Part shown: piece by piece, positions 1 through 7,160 of the stretch
Layout: every line of letters begins with the position of its first letter
Position numbering within the stretch: position 1 is the stretch's first letter
Made by a program: the position numbers and the translations under genes
Notes under the pieces: model-generated
Told to the model about the DNA's origin: nothing
Seen by the model: only the letters and a program-made list of their open reading frames with translations
Database searches by the model: none
Assembly (NCBI GenBank): GCA_903868285.1
Contig: CAIPUP010000285.1
Span: 1 to 14,328, forward strand
Reading direction: 5' to 3'
From: an uncultured beta proteobacterium
Lineage (GTDB): Bacteria > Pseudomonadota > Gammaproteobacteria > Burkholderiales > SG8-39
Length of the DNA stretch: 14,328 bases

Positions 1-387
1 CAGCTCGACCTGCCCGGTGATGTGCAATAGCGGCGTGCCGGCAGTCTGTGCCTCGACCATCGCGCCGCAGGTATTGCCGGCGGCGGTGCCGGTGCTGGTG
101 ATGACCACGCCCAGACCGCCGCTGACGCGGGCGTAAGCGTCAGCCATGCCGGTGGCTCCCTGTTCGCCGCGTGCCGGCACGAAGCGCACTTGTCCCAGGC
201 GATGGAAGGCATCCAGGATCGGCATGTTGTGGATCGAGATCACGCCAAACGCCGCTTGCACGCCGCATTGCGACAGAAAGCGCGCCACCAGTTCACCGAC
301 ACTGATCTGTTGCGGCGTAGCCGTGTTTGCGGTTGCGGCCGATGTTGCGGCCGCAGCACGCCGTGTGGTTTGGATGACGGAGTTCAA
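1..387 (-). CDS. Thiamine-diphosphate-dependent enzyme, N-terminal part (cut by window edge)
   Basis: The 129 visible residues form the start of the N-terminal pyrimidine-binding (PYR) domain of the acetolactate synthase / benzoylformate decarboxylase superfamily. After a roughly 28-residue Ala/Thr-rich leader comes ISVGELVARFLSQCGVQAAFGV, then ARGEQGATGMADAYAR, where Glu75 matches the conserved glutamate that activates ThDP. Next is the usual Gly-rich VVITSTGTAAGNTCGAM segment. No ATG is available: the start must be TTG at 387-385, which overlaps the IclR stop codon as TTGA and implies translational coupling. The rest of the enzyme, including the pyrophosphate-binding domain, lies outside the window, so decarboxylase, synthase and oxidase roles cannot be told apart. 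Its place in the operon suggests it acts on a 2-oxo-acid intermediate; that is inference. Confidence 0.87.
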   Translation of the reverse strand, partial: MNSVIQTTRRAAAATSAATANTATPQQISVGELVARFLSQCGVQAAFGVISIHNMPILDAFHRLGQVRFVPARGEQGATGMADAYARVSGGLGVVITSTGTAAGNTCGAMVEAQTAGTPLLHITGQVEL

Positions 388-1208
388 GCGCTTTCCTTGT
401 CGGTGTAGTGAGGAGTCTTGGGTTGCGCGGCGGGCCGGTAGTTCAGCCGGTGCGACAGCGTGTCGGCGGCCTGCATCACTTGTTGCACCAGCTGTTCGCG
501 CCGGCTGGCCGGCTCGATGCGCGGCTGCGACACGGTGATCGAGAGCGAGGCCACCACCCGCGCGCTGCCATCGCGCACCGGCGCAGCGATAGCCGAGATG
601 CCACGCTCGAAAAATGATTCGCTCACGGCATGGCCGCGCAGCCGGTCCTGCTGCAACTGGCGCGACAGTTCGGCCACGCTGCGCGGCGTGTGTTCGGAAT
701 AGGCCGGCAGGCGCGATTGCGGATAGAGCGCCCGCAACTCGGCCTCGGACAGATCAATCAGGAACATGCGTCCCAGCACCGTGGCATGCGCCGGCATGCG
801 CGTGCCGACCTGCACATTGCTGGAGAAGGCCGAAGGGTCACTGGCGCGCAGCACGAACACCACTTCGCTGCCATCGCGTATCGCCAGTTGTGCGGCACAG
901 CCGGTGTCGTCGCGCAGCCGGTCGATCAGCGGACGCGCCAGCTCGGTGATCTCGAGCGAGGCGGCGTATTCAAAGCCCAGGCGCAGCACCGCTGCCCCGA
1001 GACGCCATTGGCCGTTGTGGCTCTCGACAAAGCCCAGCGCTTCCAATGTTTGCAGCAATCGAAACACCGTCGAGCGCGACAGCTGCAGCGCGCGCGCGAT
1101 GTCAGGTGCGCCCAGCGTCACCTGCTGGCGGTTGAACAGCTGCAATAGTCGCAGCCCGCGCTCCAGGGCCGGTACGTGATAGCGCGCGCTGTCGCTGGCA
1201 GGCTGCAT
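384..1208 (-). CDS. IclR-family transcriptional regulator
   Basis: A 274-residue protein of normal IclR length. Residues 10-65 form the winged helix-turn-helix (ALERGLRLLQLF, then LQLSRSTVFRLLQTLEALGF). Residues about 80-255 form the GAF-like effector domain, with the typical GTRMPAHATVLGRMFL and ESFFERGISAIAAPV blocks. The ATG at 1208 is chosen because the frame open upstream of it lies inside the hydrolase gene and matches nothing in the family; this start leaves a 4-nt gap after the hydrolase stop. The gene sits inside the catabolic operon and is co-transcribed with it. IclR regulators usually control their own pathway genes in response to a pathway metabolite, so the divergent control region at 6947-7224 is the likely target (inference). 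Effector unknown. Confidence 0.93.
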   Translation of the reverse strand: MQPASDSARYHVPALERGLRLLQLFNRQQVTLGAPDIARALQLSRSTVFRLLQTLEALGFVESHNGQWRLGAAVLRLGFEYAASLEITELARPLIDRLRDDTGCAAQLAIRDGSEVVFVLRASDPSAFSSNVQVGTRMPAHATVLGRMFLIDLSEAELRALYPQSRLPAYSEHTPRSVAELSRQLQQDRLRGHAVSESFFERGISAIAAPVRDGSARVVASLSITVSQPRIEPASRREQLVQQVMQAADTLSHRLNYRPAAQPKTPHYTDKESA

Positions 1209-1212
1209 TGGC

Positions 1213-2139
1213 TCAGTAACCGGATGCGGTTTCAGCCACGGCCGGCAACTGTGTTGCCAGCAGCGCATTGACGGTGGCCGGGTCTTCGGCATAGCAGGCA
1301 TGACCCAGTCCGGGCAGGCTGCGGTATTCGCCCTGCAGTGCCGCGGCAGCGATGGCGCGACAGCCCGGCTCGGGCGTCACCGTATCGGCGCTGCCACAGG
1401 CCACCAGCAGTGGACCGCGATAGCGCGCCACATCTTCGATCAGACGCCCGCTGGCGAGCATCTGCGCTGCCTGGGCATGGCCGTGCGCATCGAGCTGCGC
1501 CATGTTCCAGCGCACCAGGGCACGCGCCTCGGCGCCAGCTGCCGGCGACAGCAGATTGCCCGAGCGCTCTGCGGCCAGACCCTGTGGCCCGAGGCGCTGC
1601 ATCAGCGCCAGTCGTGCCTGCAGTTTTTCTTGGCGTTGTGCCGCCGTGGCCAGTCCGTAACCAGCGGCCGGACTGAGCAGTACCAGGCGTTGCACCTGGT
1701 GCGGATGGCGCGCGGCGAAGGCCGCTGCCATCAATGCACCGAGCGAATGCCCGACCAGGATGCAGGGGCCGATGCCCAGGGCATCGAGCAGTTGTTCCAG
1801 TGCATCGGCATAGTCGCCGGCCAGTGGTTCTGCCATCGACAGTGCTGTTGATACGCCATAGCCCGGCGCATCCCAGGCCAGCACCAGTCGCTCGCGGCCA
1901 AAGTGCTGTAACTGCCACAGCCAGGAGGCACTGGCCGAGCCGATGCCATGCAGCAGCACCAGCGGCAGCGGCGGGGCCGCTGCTGCCGTCACCGCCGCCG
2001 CCGCCGCCGCCACCACCGGGCTGGCCTGACGCAATCCGATCTGGCCTGCGCCGCCGGGCAGTGTCACGCTGTGCAGCGGATAGGTCGCCAGCAGGCTTTG
2101 CAGCGCGGGTGGCAGGGCCGGGTCGTGAGCGGTTTGCAT
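1213..2139 (-). CDS. Alpha/beta-fold hydrolase
   Basis: A 308-residue serine hydrolase of the alpha/beta fold. The oxyanion-hole motif LVLLHGIG lies at about residues 60-67. The nucleophile elbow GHSLG puts the catalytic Ser at 132, the acid is probably Asp252 (CGSADTVTPEPG), and the base His280 (GLGHACY). The family covers ring-cleavage-product hydrolases, lactonases and esterases; which this is cannot be told. The ATG at 2139 is preferred; a TTG at 2148, three codons earlier, is possible, and neither has a clear Shine-Dalgarno. It lies 30 bp after the cupin and 4 nt before the regulator. Odd point: an alanine-rich stretch at residues 43-55 encoded by a GCC-type triplet run, just before the first core strand. 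Confidence 0.9.
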   Translation of the reverse strand: MQTAHDPALPPALQSLLATYPLHSVTLPGGAGQIGLRQASPVVAAAAAAVTAAAAPPLPLVLLHGIGSASASWLWQLQHFGRERLVLAWDAPGYGVSTALSMAEPLAGDYADALEQLLDALGIGPCILVGHSLGALMAAAFAARHPHQVQRLVLLSPAAGYGLATAAQRQEKLQARLALMQRLGPQGLAAERSGNLLSPAAGAEARALVRWNMAQLDAHGHAQAAQMLASGRLIEDVARYRGPLLVACGSADTVTPEPGCRAIAAAALQGEYRSLPGLGHACYAEDPATVNALLATQLPAVAETASGY

Positions 2140-2169
2140 CGTGCGCAAGGCAACGAACTATGCGCTGCG

Positions 2170-2715
2170 CTACTTCGCCGGACGCTTGATCGCGGCCAGC
2201 GGATGGTCGGGCGGGTAGGTCGGGGTAATGGGGCGGGGCGAACCGAGCATCACGCACATCAGCGCTTCTTCTTCGCCGATGTTGATCTCGCCCCGATACA
2301 CGCCGGGCGGCACCGAGATCAGATCGCGCTCCTTGCACACCACTTCCCAGCGCTCGCCATCCTTTTCGCACAGCACCTTGACCTTGCCGCGCAGCACGAA
2401 AAAGATTTCCTCGACGTCGGTATGCAGATGCATCGGGCCTTCATGGCCGGCCGGGATGACCATGGTGGAAAAGGTGAAGTGGCCGGCCGGCACGGTGTGG
2501 ATGTCGGCAGTGACACCCGTGCCGCCGGTGCCGACATAGCGCATCTGGGCGCGGCCGTATTTCGGGTCGAAGTCGGTCTGGAACTTCAGCGCGTCCCAGT
2601 CGTAGCGCCGCTCTTCATAGCGGGCCACGCGCGACTCCATCCACTGCGTGAAACTGGCATTGGCCGGGCGCTCCCAGCTGGCAGCGTGCGCATCGTGGCT
2701 CTCGGGCTTGTTCAT
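2170..2715 (-). CDS. Cupin-domain protein
   Basis: A 181-residue single-domain cupin. Motif 1 is intact: GHEGPMHLHTDVEEIFFVLRG gives metal-ligand candidates His97, His99 and Glu103. Motif 2 reads VPPGVYRGEIN (136-145), where the usual fourth ligand, a histidine, is replaced by Arg141. The N-terminal 70 residues form an extension rich in charged and aromatic residues. The ATG at 2715 is preceded by GGAG at a suitable distance. Small cupins in aromatic operons can be dioxygenases, isomerases or binding proteins; with three ligands left, catalysis is uncertain. It lies 44 bp after the SDR in the same direction, and the AT-rich gap could hold an internal promoter. Confidence 0.9.
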   Translation of the reverse strand: MNKPESHDAHAASWERPANASFTQWMESRVARYEERRYDWDALKFQTDFDPKYGRAQMRYVGTGGTGVTADIHTVPAGHFTFSTMVIPAGHEGPMHLHTDVEEIFFVLRGKVKVLCEKDGERWEVVCKERDLISVPPGVYRGEINIGEEEALMCVMLGSPRPITPTYPPDHPLAAIKRPAK

Positions 2716-2735
2716 AGCGTCTCCAAAAATATCAA

Positions 2736-2752
2736 TAAAATCAATAACTTAT
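2736..2752. repeat. 17-bp AT-rich repeat, copy 1 (SDR-cupin gap)
   Basis: TAAAATCAATAACTTAT occurs here and identically at 13242-13258. This copy lies in the 44-bp gap between the SDR stop and the cupin start. Here it also forms part of a 9-bp tandem repeat, ATCAATAAA (2731-2739) and ATCAATAAC (2740-2748). Relative to the downstream gene it points opposite to copy 2. It may belong to an internal promoter for the cupin. Confidence 0.6.
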
Positions 2753-2759
2753 GAATATT

Positions 2760-3548
2760 TCAATGCATCACGAAGCCGCCGTTCACCGGCAGCAACTGAC
2801 CGCTGACAAAGGCCGAGGCATCGGACAGGAAAAACACCACTGCGCCGCACACATCCTCGGGCTGTTGCGCACGCTGCAAGGCGCGGCCATTGCGATACAG
2901 GTCGTGCCGGTCCTGCGGGATGTATTCGGTGGCCTCGACCAGGGTCAGGCCGGGCGCGATCGCATTCACCGTGATGCCATCACCGCCCAGCTCGCGCGCC
3001 ATCGAGCGCGTCATGCTGATCAGCGCCCCCTTGCTGGCGACATAGGCCATCAGGCGCGGAGCCCCCCACAGTGCTGTGTCCGAGGCGATGTTGACGATGC
3101 GCCCGCCACCCTGGGCCCGGGCCGCACGCAGCGCCGGCAGCGCGGCGCGGCTCATCAGCCAGCTGCCACGCACGTTCACCGTCATGACCTGATCCCAGGT
3201 GTCGATCTCGAGTTGATCCAGGTTGCGACCACCGGAGTTGGTGATGGCGCCGCAGTTGACCAGCCCGTCCAGCCCGCCCAGCAAGGCCACGCTCTGTTGC
3301 ACGCAGGCCTCGATCGAGGCCGGGTCGGCCAGGTCGAGCGGCACGAACTGCGCCGCCAGGGCATCGGCACTGGCTCGACCTTCGGCATGCAGGATGTCAG
3401 CCAGCACCACCTGCGCACCTTCGCGCCGGCAGGCCTCGCCAAAGGCCCGTCCCAGGCCGCGCGCGCCACCGCTGATGAGAATGCGTTTGCCCTGCAGCAG
3501 GGCGTTTCCAGTGGCCCGGTCAGCAGCTTGATGAGGGGCTTCGCTCAT
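2760..3548 (-). CDS. Short-chain dehydrogenase/reductase (SDR), classical type
   Basis: A 262-residue classical SDR of normal length. The cofactor motif is ISGGARGLG (residues 25-33). Asp51 at the end of the second strand (VVLADI) points to NAD(H) rather than NADP(H). The NNAG motif is present as the variant NCGA (98-101). The catalytic set is Asn125 (VNVRG), Ser156, Tyr169 and Lys173 (YVASK). The start at 3548 overlaps the oxygenase stop as ATGA; the frame stays open upstream but only inside the oxygenase gene. Directly after a ring oxygenase, a dehydrogenase restoring aromaticity of a cis-diol or oxidising an alcohol is the natural guess; the sequence does not decide the substrate. Confidence 0.93.
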   Translation of the reverse strand: MSEAPHQAADRATGNALLQGKRILISGGARGLGRAFGEACRREGAQVVLADILHAEGRASADALAAQFVPLDLADPASIEACVQQSVALLGGLDGLVNCGAITNSGGRNLDQLEIDTWDQVMTVNVRGSWLMSRAALPALRAARAQGGGRIVNIASDTALWGAPRLMAYVASKGALISMTRSMARELGGDGITVNAIAPGLTLVEATEYIPQDRHDLYRNGRALQRAQQPEDVCGAVVFFLSDASAFVSGQLLPVNGGFVMH

Positions 3549-4645
3549 GCCAGCCCGGCCGCATCCAGTGCCGCCAGTTGCGTGCTGGCATGGTTCTCCA
3601 GGATGCGTCGCACCCGCGCCATGCCGGTGTCGTGCTGATACAGGAACTCCTGCTCGCGGGCATTCGGTGCCATGTCCTCCAGCACGATGCGATCCTGCTC
3701 CAGCACATCCCAGTGCAGGCCCTCGAGACGGTTCTTGTACATGAACTTCCAGGTGTCGCGCTGCCAGCCCTCGACCTTGCGGCAGCGCCAGAAGAACACC
3801 TCGCAATGCTGATCATCGATCGGCGTGGCAAAGCCGACGATGTAGAACGAGCCGCCGGGACCGAAGCGCTTCTGGTAGGGAATCGACAGCCGCATCCACA
3901 GTCCGCCGGTCTCGCCCCATTCCACCCAGTCGAAGTTCACTTCGCGCTGCGACACCTTCTCGAACAGGATGCCGGTGTCGGTTTTGCGGATGCGCATTTC
4001 GGCTTGCTTGTCGCCCTCGGCCATGGAGTGCGATGCCGCATGCAGATAGGCGCCGTGCATCGGGTCCATGACGTTGTCCACCGCGTACTGCCAGTTGCAT
4101 TTCCAGAAGGCAGTGCACAGCATCGACTCCCAGTCCGGGCTGCTCAGCTGCTCGGGCAAGGCCAGGCTGGCAGGCTGCGGATGCAGCGCATCGCCGAACC
4201 ACAGCAACACCGCACCGCGTATTTCCTGCACCGCATAGCTGCGCAGACATTGCTTGCCCTCGAGCGGGCAACTGTTCACGGCCGGCACGTTTTGCACCGT
4301 GCCCGAACCATCGATCTCGATGCCGTGATACCAGCAGGCCACGCGCTCACCCAGATTCCAGCCCAGCGACAGACGCGCCCCGCGATGCGGGCAGCGGTCC
4401 TCGATGGCATGCACCTGGCCCTGGTTGTCGCGCCACAGCACGATGTTCTCGCCCAGGCGGGTGATGCCCACCGGCGCATCGTGAATGCGCCAGGACGGCA
4501 GCACCGGGTACCAGGCATTGCGCAGACCGCGATCGAGCAGGGCGCGGACGCGCGCCGGATCGATGGCTGCGTTGTTGTTGCTAGCGTTGGCCGCGTTGTC
4601 GGTGGTGGCGGCGCTGTCGTGTGGGGTGGTGGTACTCAGGCTCAT
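3545..4645 (-). CDS. Rieske non-heme-iron oxygenase, catalytic (alpha) subunit
   Basis: A 366-residue oxygenase. After about 30 Ser/Thr/Asn/Ala-rich residues comes the Rieske [2Fe-2S] domain, with ligands Cys85-x-His87 (CPHRGA) and Cys104-x2-His107 (CWYHG). The catalytic domain carries DNVMDPMHGAYLH (190-202): Asp194 is the likely electron-bridging residue and His197 and His202 the mononuclear iron ligands, with Asp318 (LEQDR) a candidate third ligand. Length and layout fit the single-subunit phthalate/vanillate demethylase class, which needs no beta subunit, and none is seen. ATG at 4645 has GGAG 7 nt upstream. Electrons probably come from the ferredoxin at 6626-6946; no reductase is in the window. 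Hydroxylation, dihydroxylation and O-demethylation all remain possible. Confidence 0.95.
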   Translation of the reverse strand: MSLSTTTPHDSAATTDNAANASNNNAAIDPARVRALLDRGLRNAWYPVLPSWRIHDAPVGITRLGENIVLWRDNQGQVHAIEDRCPHRGARLSLGWNLGERVACWYHGIEIDGSGTVQNVPAVNSCPLEGKQCLRSYAVQEIRGAVLLWFGDALHPQPASLALPEQLSSPDWESMLCTAFWKCNWQYAVDNVMDPMHGAYLHAASHSMAEGDKQAEMRIRKTDTGILFEKVSQREVNFDWVEWGETGGLWMRLSIPYQKRFGPGGSFYIVGFATPIDDQHCEVFFWRCRKVEGWQRDTWKFMYKNRLEGLHWDVLEQDRIVLEDMAPNAREQEFLYQHDTGMARVRRILENHASTQLAALDAAGLA

Positions 4646-4705
4646 GGCGCGGCTCCGTTGGCGGCATCAAGGTTCAGGTTGCACGGTCGAGACATTGCGA
4701 AGTTG

Positions 4706-5494
4706 TCACGTTGCATGGTGTTGCGCGCGCGGCAGGTAATGCAGCACGCGTGCTTCAGCCCACACCACTGCGCCATAGGCCAGCACCCCGATCAGGGTCA
4801 GCATCAGGATGGTGACAAACACGATGGCGGTATTGCCCTGGCCTTCGCCGTACATCAGCAAGTAGCCCAGGCCCTGATTGCCGCCGACCAGCTCACCCAC
4901 CACCACACCAATGATGGCCAGGGTGGAGGCGATGCGCAGGCCGGAGAACAGCGGCGGCAGGGTGGCGGGAAATTCGATCATGTGAAAAATCTGCAGCCGG
5001 CTGGAGGAGAACGAGCGCGCCAGATTGATCAGATCGGGGTCGACGGTGCGAATGGCGGTCAGCACGTTCACCATCACCGGGAAGAACACGATCAGGATCG
5101 CCACCAGGATTTTCGGGTACACGGTGTAGCCCAGCCACATCACGAACAGCGGTGCGAAGGCCACCTTGGGCGCGATCTGCAAGGCCAGGATATAGGGCGA
5201 CAGCACCAGCTCGGCACGCGGCGATACGCCCAGCACATAGCCGATCACCATGCCCAGCAGCGAGCCCAGCACAAAGCCCACCACCACTTCCAGCGCGGTG
5301 ATGCCGGTGTGATGCCAGAGTTTTTCCACCGCAATCATGCGCAGGAACTCGTTCCAGATGCGTAGCGGTCCGGGCAGGATGAACTCGGGCACATTGAACA
5401 GCGGTGGCAGCCATTGCCAGGCCGCCAGAAAGGCCAGCAGCACGCCGAGGCTGAGCGCTGCCATGCGCGGGGTGAGGGTGTTGGCGTTGCTCAT
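4706..5494 (-). CDS. ABC transporter permease, nitrate/sulfonate/taurine (TauC/SsuC) type
   Basis: A 262-residue inner-membrane protein with about six hydrophobic segments, the first at residues 11-30 and others near 66-90, 104-122, 129-147, 186-204 and 224-244. The cytoplasmic coupling helix is at about 154-188 (DPDLINLARSFSSSRLQIF, then FPATLPPLFSGLRI). It keeps the family's IxFPATLP part, but the EAA-like start is degenerate, with serines where a glycine is usual. Length and motifs match the SsuC/TauC family, which imports sulfonates, nitrate, pyrimidine precursors and aromatic acids. It overlaps the ATPase gene by ATGA and lies 60 bp before the oxygenase. It should form a homodimer with the ATPase; no NMT1-type binding protein is encoded nearby. 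Confidence 0.94.
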   Translation of the reverse strand: MSNANTLTPRMAALSLGVLLAFLAAWQWLPPLFNVPEFILPGPLRIWNEFLRMIAVEKLWHHTGITALEVVVGFVLGSLLGMVIGYVLGVSPRAELVLSPYILALQIAPKVAFAPLFVMWLGYTVYPKILVAILIVFFPVMVNVLTAIRTVDPDLINLARSFSSSRLQIFHMIEFPATLPPLFSGLRIASTLAIIGVVVGELVGGNQGLGYLLMYGEGQGNTAIVFVTILMLTLIGVLAYGAVVWAEARVLHYLPRAQHHAT

Positions 5495-6318
5495 AGCAGT
5501 TCCTGATGGCCGATGTCGAGCAGGTCGGTCAGTTCCTTGACGTAGGCGCCCATGCGCGGTGACAGCCGGCGGGCGAAGGGATCGCCGCGGTCGCCCAGAT
5601 CGACTTTCATTTCACGCACGATGCGGCCCGGGCGGCGTGACATCACCAGCACCCGGTCTGACAGCGCCACCCCCTCGACCAGGTCGTGGGTGATGAACAG
5701 CGTGGTCTTTTTTTCTTCCACCACGGTCTGCGCCAGATCGCGTTGCAGCACCATCTTGGTCTGCGCATCCAGGGCCGAGAACGGCTCGTCCATCAGCAGC
5801 ACTTTCGGGTCGACGGCGAGGGTGCGCGCCAGTGCCGCGCGCTGGCGCATGCCGCCGGACAGTTGATGCGGGTAGTGATTTTCAAAACCCGACAGGCGGC
5901 ATTTGTTCAGCAGGCGCATGGCGGTGTCGCGCCGCTGGGCCGCGTCGACATGGCGTATCTCCAGGCCGAACTCGATGTTCTCGCGGATGGTGCGCCAGGG
6001 CAGCAGCAGATCCTTTTGCAGCATGAAGGCGACATGGCGGTTGGGGCCGGTGACCGGTTCGCCATCGACAAACACCTCGCCTTCGCTCGGCAGGTACAGG
6101 CCCGAGCCCATGTTCAGCAGGGTCGACTTGCCGCAGCCCGAGGGGCCGATGAGCGAGACGATCTCGCCATCGGCAATGGCAATCGACACATCCTCGACCG
6201 CAGTGACCGGTGCCGCGCCGGCGTTCTGCGGCGCGAAGCGCTTGCTGACCTTGCGAAACTCGATGCGGATGTTGCTGTCGCTGCGGTTGCTGCCGACCCC
6301 GGGCGCGTGCTGCGTCAT
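5491..6318 (-). CDS. ABC transporter ATP-binding protein, TauB/SsuB type
   Basis: A 275-residue nucleotide-binding subunit with all motifs intact: Walker A GPSGCGKST (58-66), Q-loop Gln101 (FMLQKDLLLPW), signature LSGGMRQR (153-160), Walker B VLLMDEPF (173-180) with catalytic Glu178, D-loop SALD, and H-loop His211 (FITHD). The sequence is typical of the nitrate/sulfonate/bicarbonate importer ATPases. It overlaps both neighbours by ATGA (the small protein upstream, the permease downstream), so the three should be made at similar levels. Together with the permease it should energise uptake of the pathway substrate. Confidence 0.95.
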   Translation of the reverse strand: MTQHAPGVGSNRSDSNIRIEFRKVSKRFAPQNAGAAPVTAVEDVSIAIADGEIVSLIGPSGCGKSTLLNMGSGLYLPSEGEVFVDGEPVTGPNRHVAFMLQKDLLLPWRTIRENIEFGLEIRHVDAAQRRDTAMRLLNKCRLSGFENHYPHQLSGGMRQRAALARTLAVDPKVLLMDEPFSALDAQTKMVLQRDLAQTVVEEKKTTLFITHDLVEGVALSDRVLVMSRRPGRIVREMKVDLGDRGDPFARRLSPRMGAYVKELTDLLDIGHQELL

Positions 6319-6629
6319 TTCGCGCCCAGCCGTTTCATCTCTTCCTGGAACGAGGCCTCGCTCCAGCGCTGACCATCGGCGGCGCGCATGCCCAGTTCAT
6401 TCAAGCCGGCCACCACCTCGGTCAGGCTTTCCGCGCCATTGCCGAATACCTTCTCCAGCGCATCGCCCAGGCGGTTCTCGTACTCGGTCGGCAGGGTGGA
6501 GCGGTTCTGCCAGATGATGTTGGCTACCTCGCCCGGGCGTTCAATGTGGCCCTTGCCAGCAACTTGGTTCGGATGCGGTTGCACCCACGGCTTGCGGTGC
6601 GGATTGAAACCGGGGTCGGTCTTGTTCAT
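6315..6629 (-). CDS. Small protein of unknown function, possibly helix-turn-helix-like
   Basis: A 104-residue soluble protein. The first 30 residues are basic, proline- and histidine-rich (PHRKPWVQPHPNQV). The rest is predicted helical, ending in ADGQRWSEASFQEEMKRLG, which resembles the short helix-turn-helix of recombinase-type proteins ('recombinase-like HTH' in some annotations). There is no catalytic recombinase domain, so it is not a recombinase. The start at 6629 is fixed by an ATGA overlap with the ferredoxin, and its stop overlaps the ATPase start the same way. This tight coupling between a redox protein and a transporter suggests a specific role in the oxygenase system or its regulation, but none is known to me. 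Confidence 0.85.
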   Translation of the reverse strand: MNKTDPGFNPHRKPWVQPHPNQVAGKGHIERPGEVANIIWQNRSTLPTEYENRLGDALEKVFGNGAESLTEVVAGLNELGMRAADGQRWSEASFQEEMKRLGAK

Positions 6630-6946
6630 GTTGCGGTCGCTTGAATCAGCACCCGGCCGTTTTCTTCCTTGCAGGGATAGCAGCGCAGATCGCGTCCACC
6701 CGGCTCGGCCGTCATCTTGCCGCTGCAGATGTTCCAGCGTGCGCCATGCAGCGGACACTCGATTTCGTCATTCATGACAAAGCCCTGCGACAGCAAGGCA
6801 TAGGCATGCGGACAGACGTCCTCCAGTGCGTAGTACTGGCCCTTGAGGCGGTACACGCCGATTTCCTTGTCGCCGAGCTTGGTGGTGAGGGGCATGTCCT
6901 CGGACACATCCGCACTGGCGCCGACATCGTGCCATTCCGTAGTCAT
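6626..6946 (-). CDS. Rieske-type [2Fe-2S] ferredoxin
   Basis: A 106-residue Rieske ferredoxin of normal length. Cluster ligands are Cys45-x-His47 (CPHAYALL) and Cys64-x2-His67 (CPLHGARW), followed by the conserved WNICSGK and GG...YP features. It should carry electrons from an unseen reductase to the oxygenase at 3545-4645. The ATG at 6946 is chosen because AGGA sits about 8 nt upstream and the protein then begins where the family does; the longer open frame reaches into the promoter region. It is the first gene of the minus-strand operon, separated from the oxygenase by three genes, an unusual arrangement. The likely promoter is at 7006-7034. Confidence 0.93.
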   Translation of the reverse strand: MTTEWHDVGASADVSEDMPLTTKLGDKEIGVYRLKGQYYALEDVCPHAYALLSQGFVMNDEIECPLHGARWNICSGKMTAEPGGRDLRCYPCKEENGRVLIQATAT

Positions 6947-7005
6947 GGTGCATTCCTGTGAGTGGAGTTGGAGATGAGTAGTGCGGCAAGCGTGACTTTT
7001 GCCGT

Positions 7006-7034
7006 GTTTTACTAATGGAACCGTGGTTTGCCAA
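7006..7034 (-). promoter_or_regulatory. Candidate sigma70 promoter of the catabolic operon
   Basis: On the minus strand TTGGCA (7034-7029, 5 of 6 to consensus) is followed after exactly 17 bp by TAAAAC (7011-7006, 4 of 6). Transcription would start near 7000, giving a leader of about 50 nt before the ferredoxin ATG. The spacer holds a 10-bp sequence AACCACGGTT (7028-7019) whose outer 4 bp on each side are inverted repeats, a plausible operator between the two hexamers. Confidence 0.5.
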
Positions 7035-7160
7035 TGAAACAACGCTGACGGCGCGAAGTCTAGCATCCGCCCCGGGGCTGTCAAGCCCGCTTCAGCGCGA
7101 AGCCGAGGACGCGGCCAGGGGCGATGCTGTAGGTATCATGCGGCGCAGGGGCAGGCGCGG

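Noticed and set aside
1948..2754. A 268-codon plus-strand frame over the cupin gene.
   Set aside because: It is antisense to a clear cupin and hydrolase, and low in complexity at its start because of the GCC run.
3578..5365. A 595-codon open frame on the plus strand.
   Set aside because: It lies antisense across the permease and oxygenase genes, whose motifs are clear. Its product is a His/Gln/Arg-rich sequence typical of the reverse of GC-rich coding DNA.
6315..6629. The recombinase-like C-terminus of the small protein as a sign of a mobile element.
   Set aside because: There is no catalytic recombinase domain, and the gene is translationally coupled within a metabolic operon. No terminal repeats or transposase are nearby.
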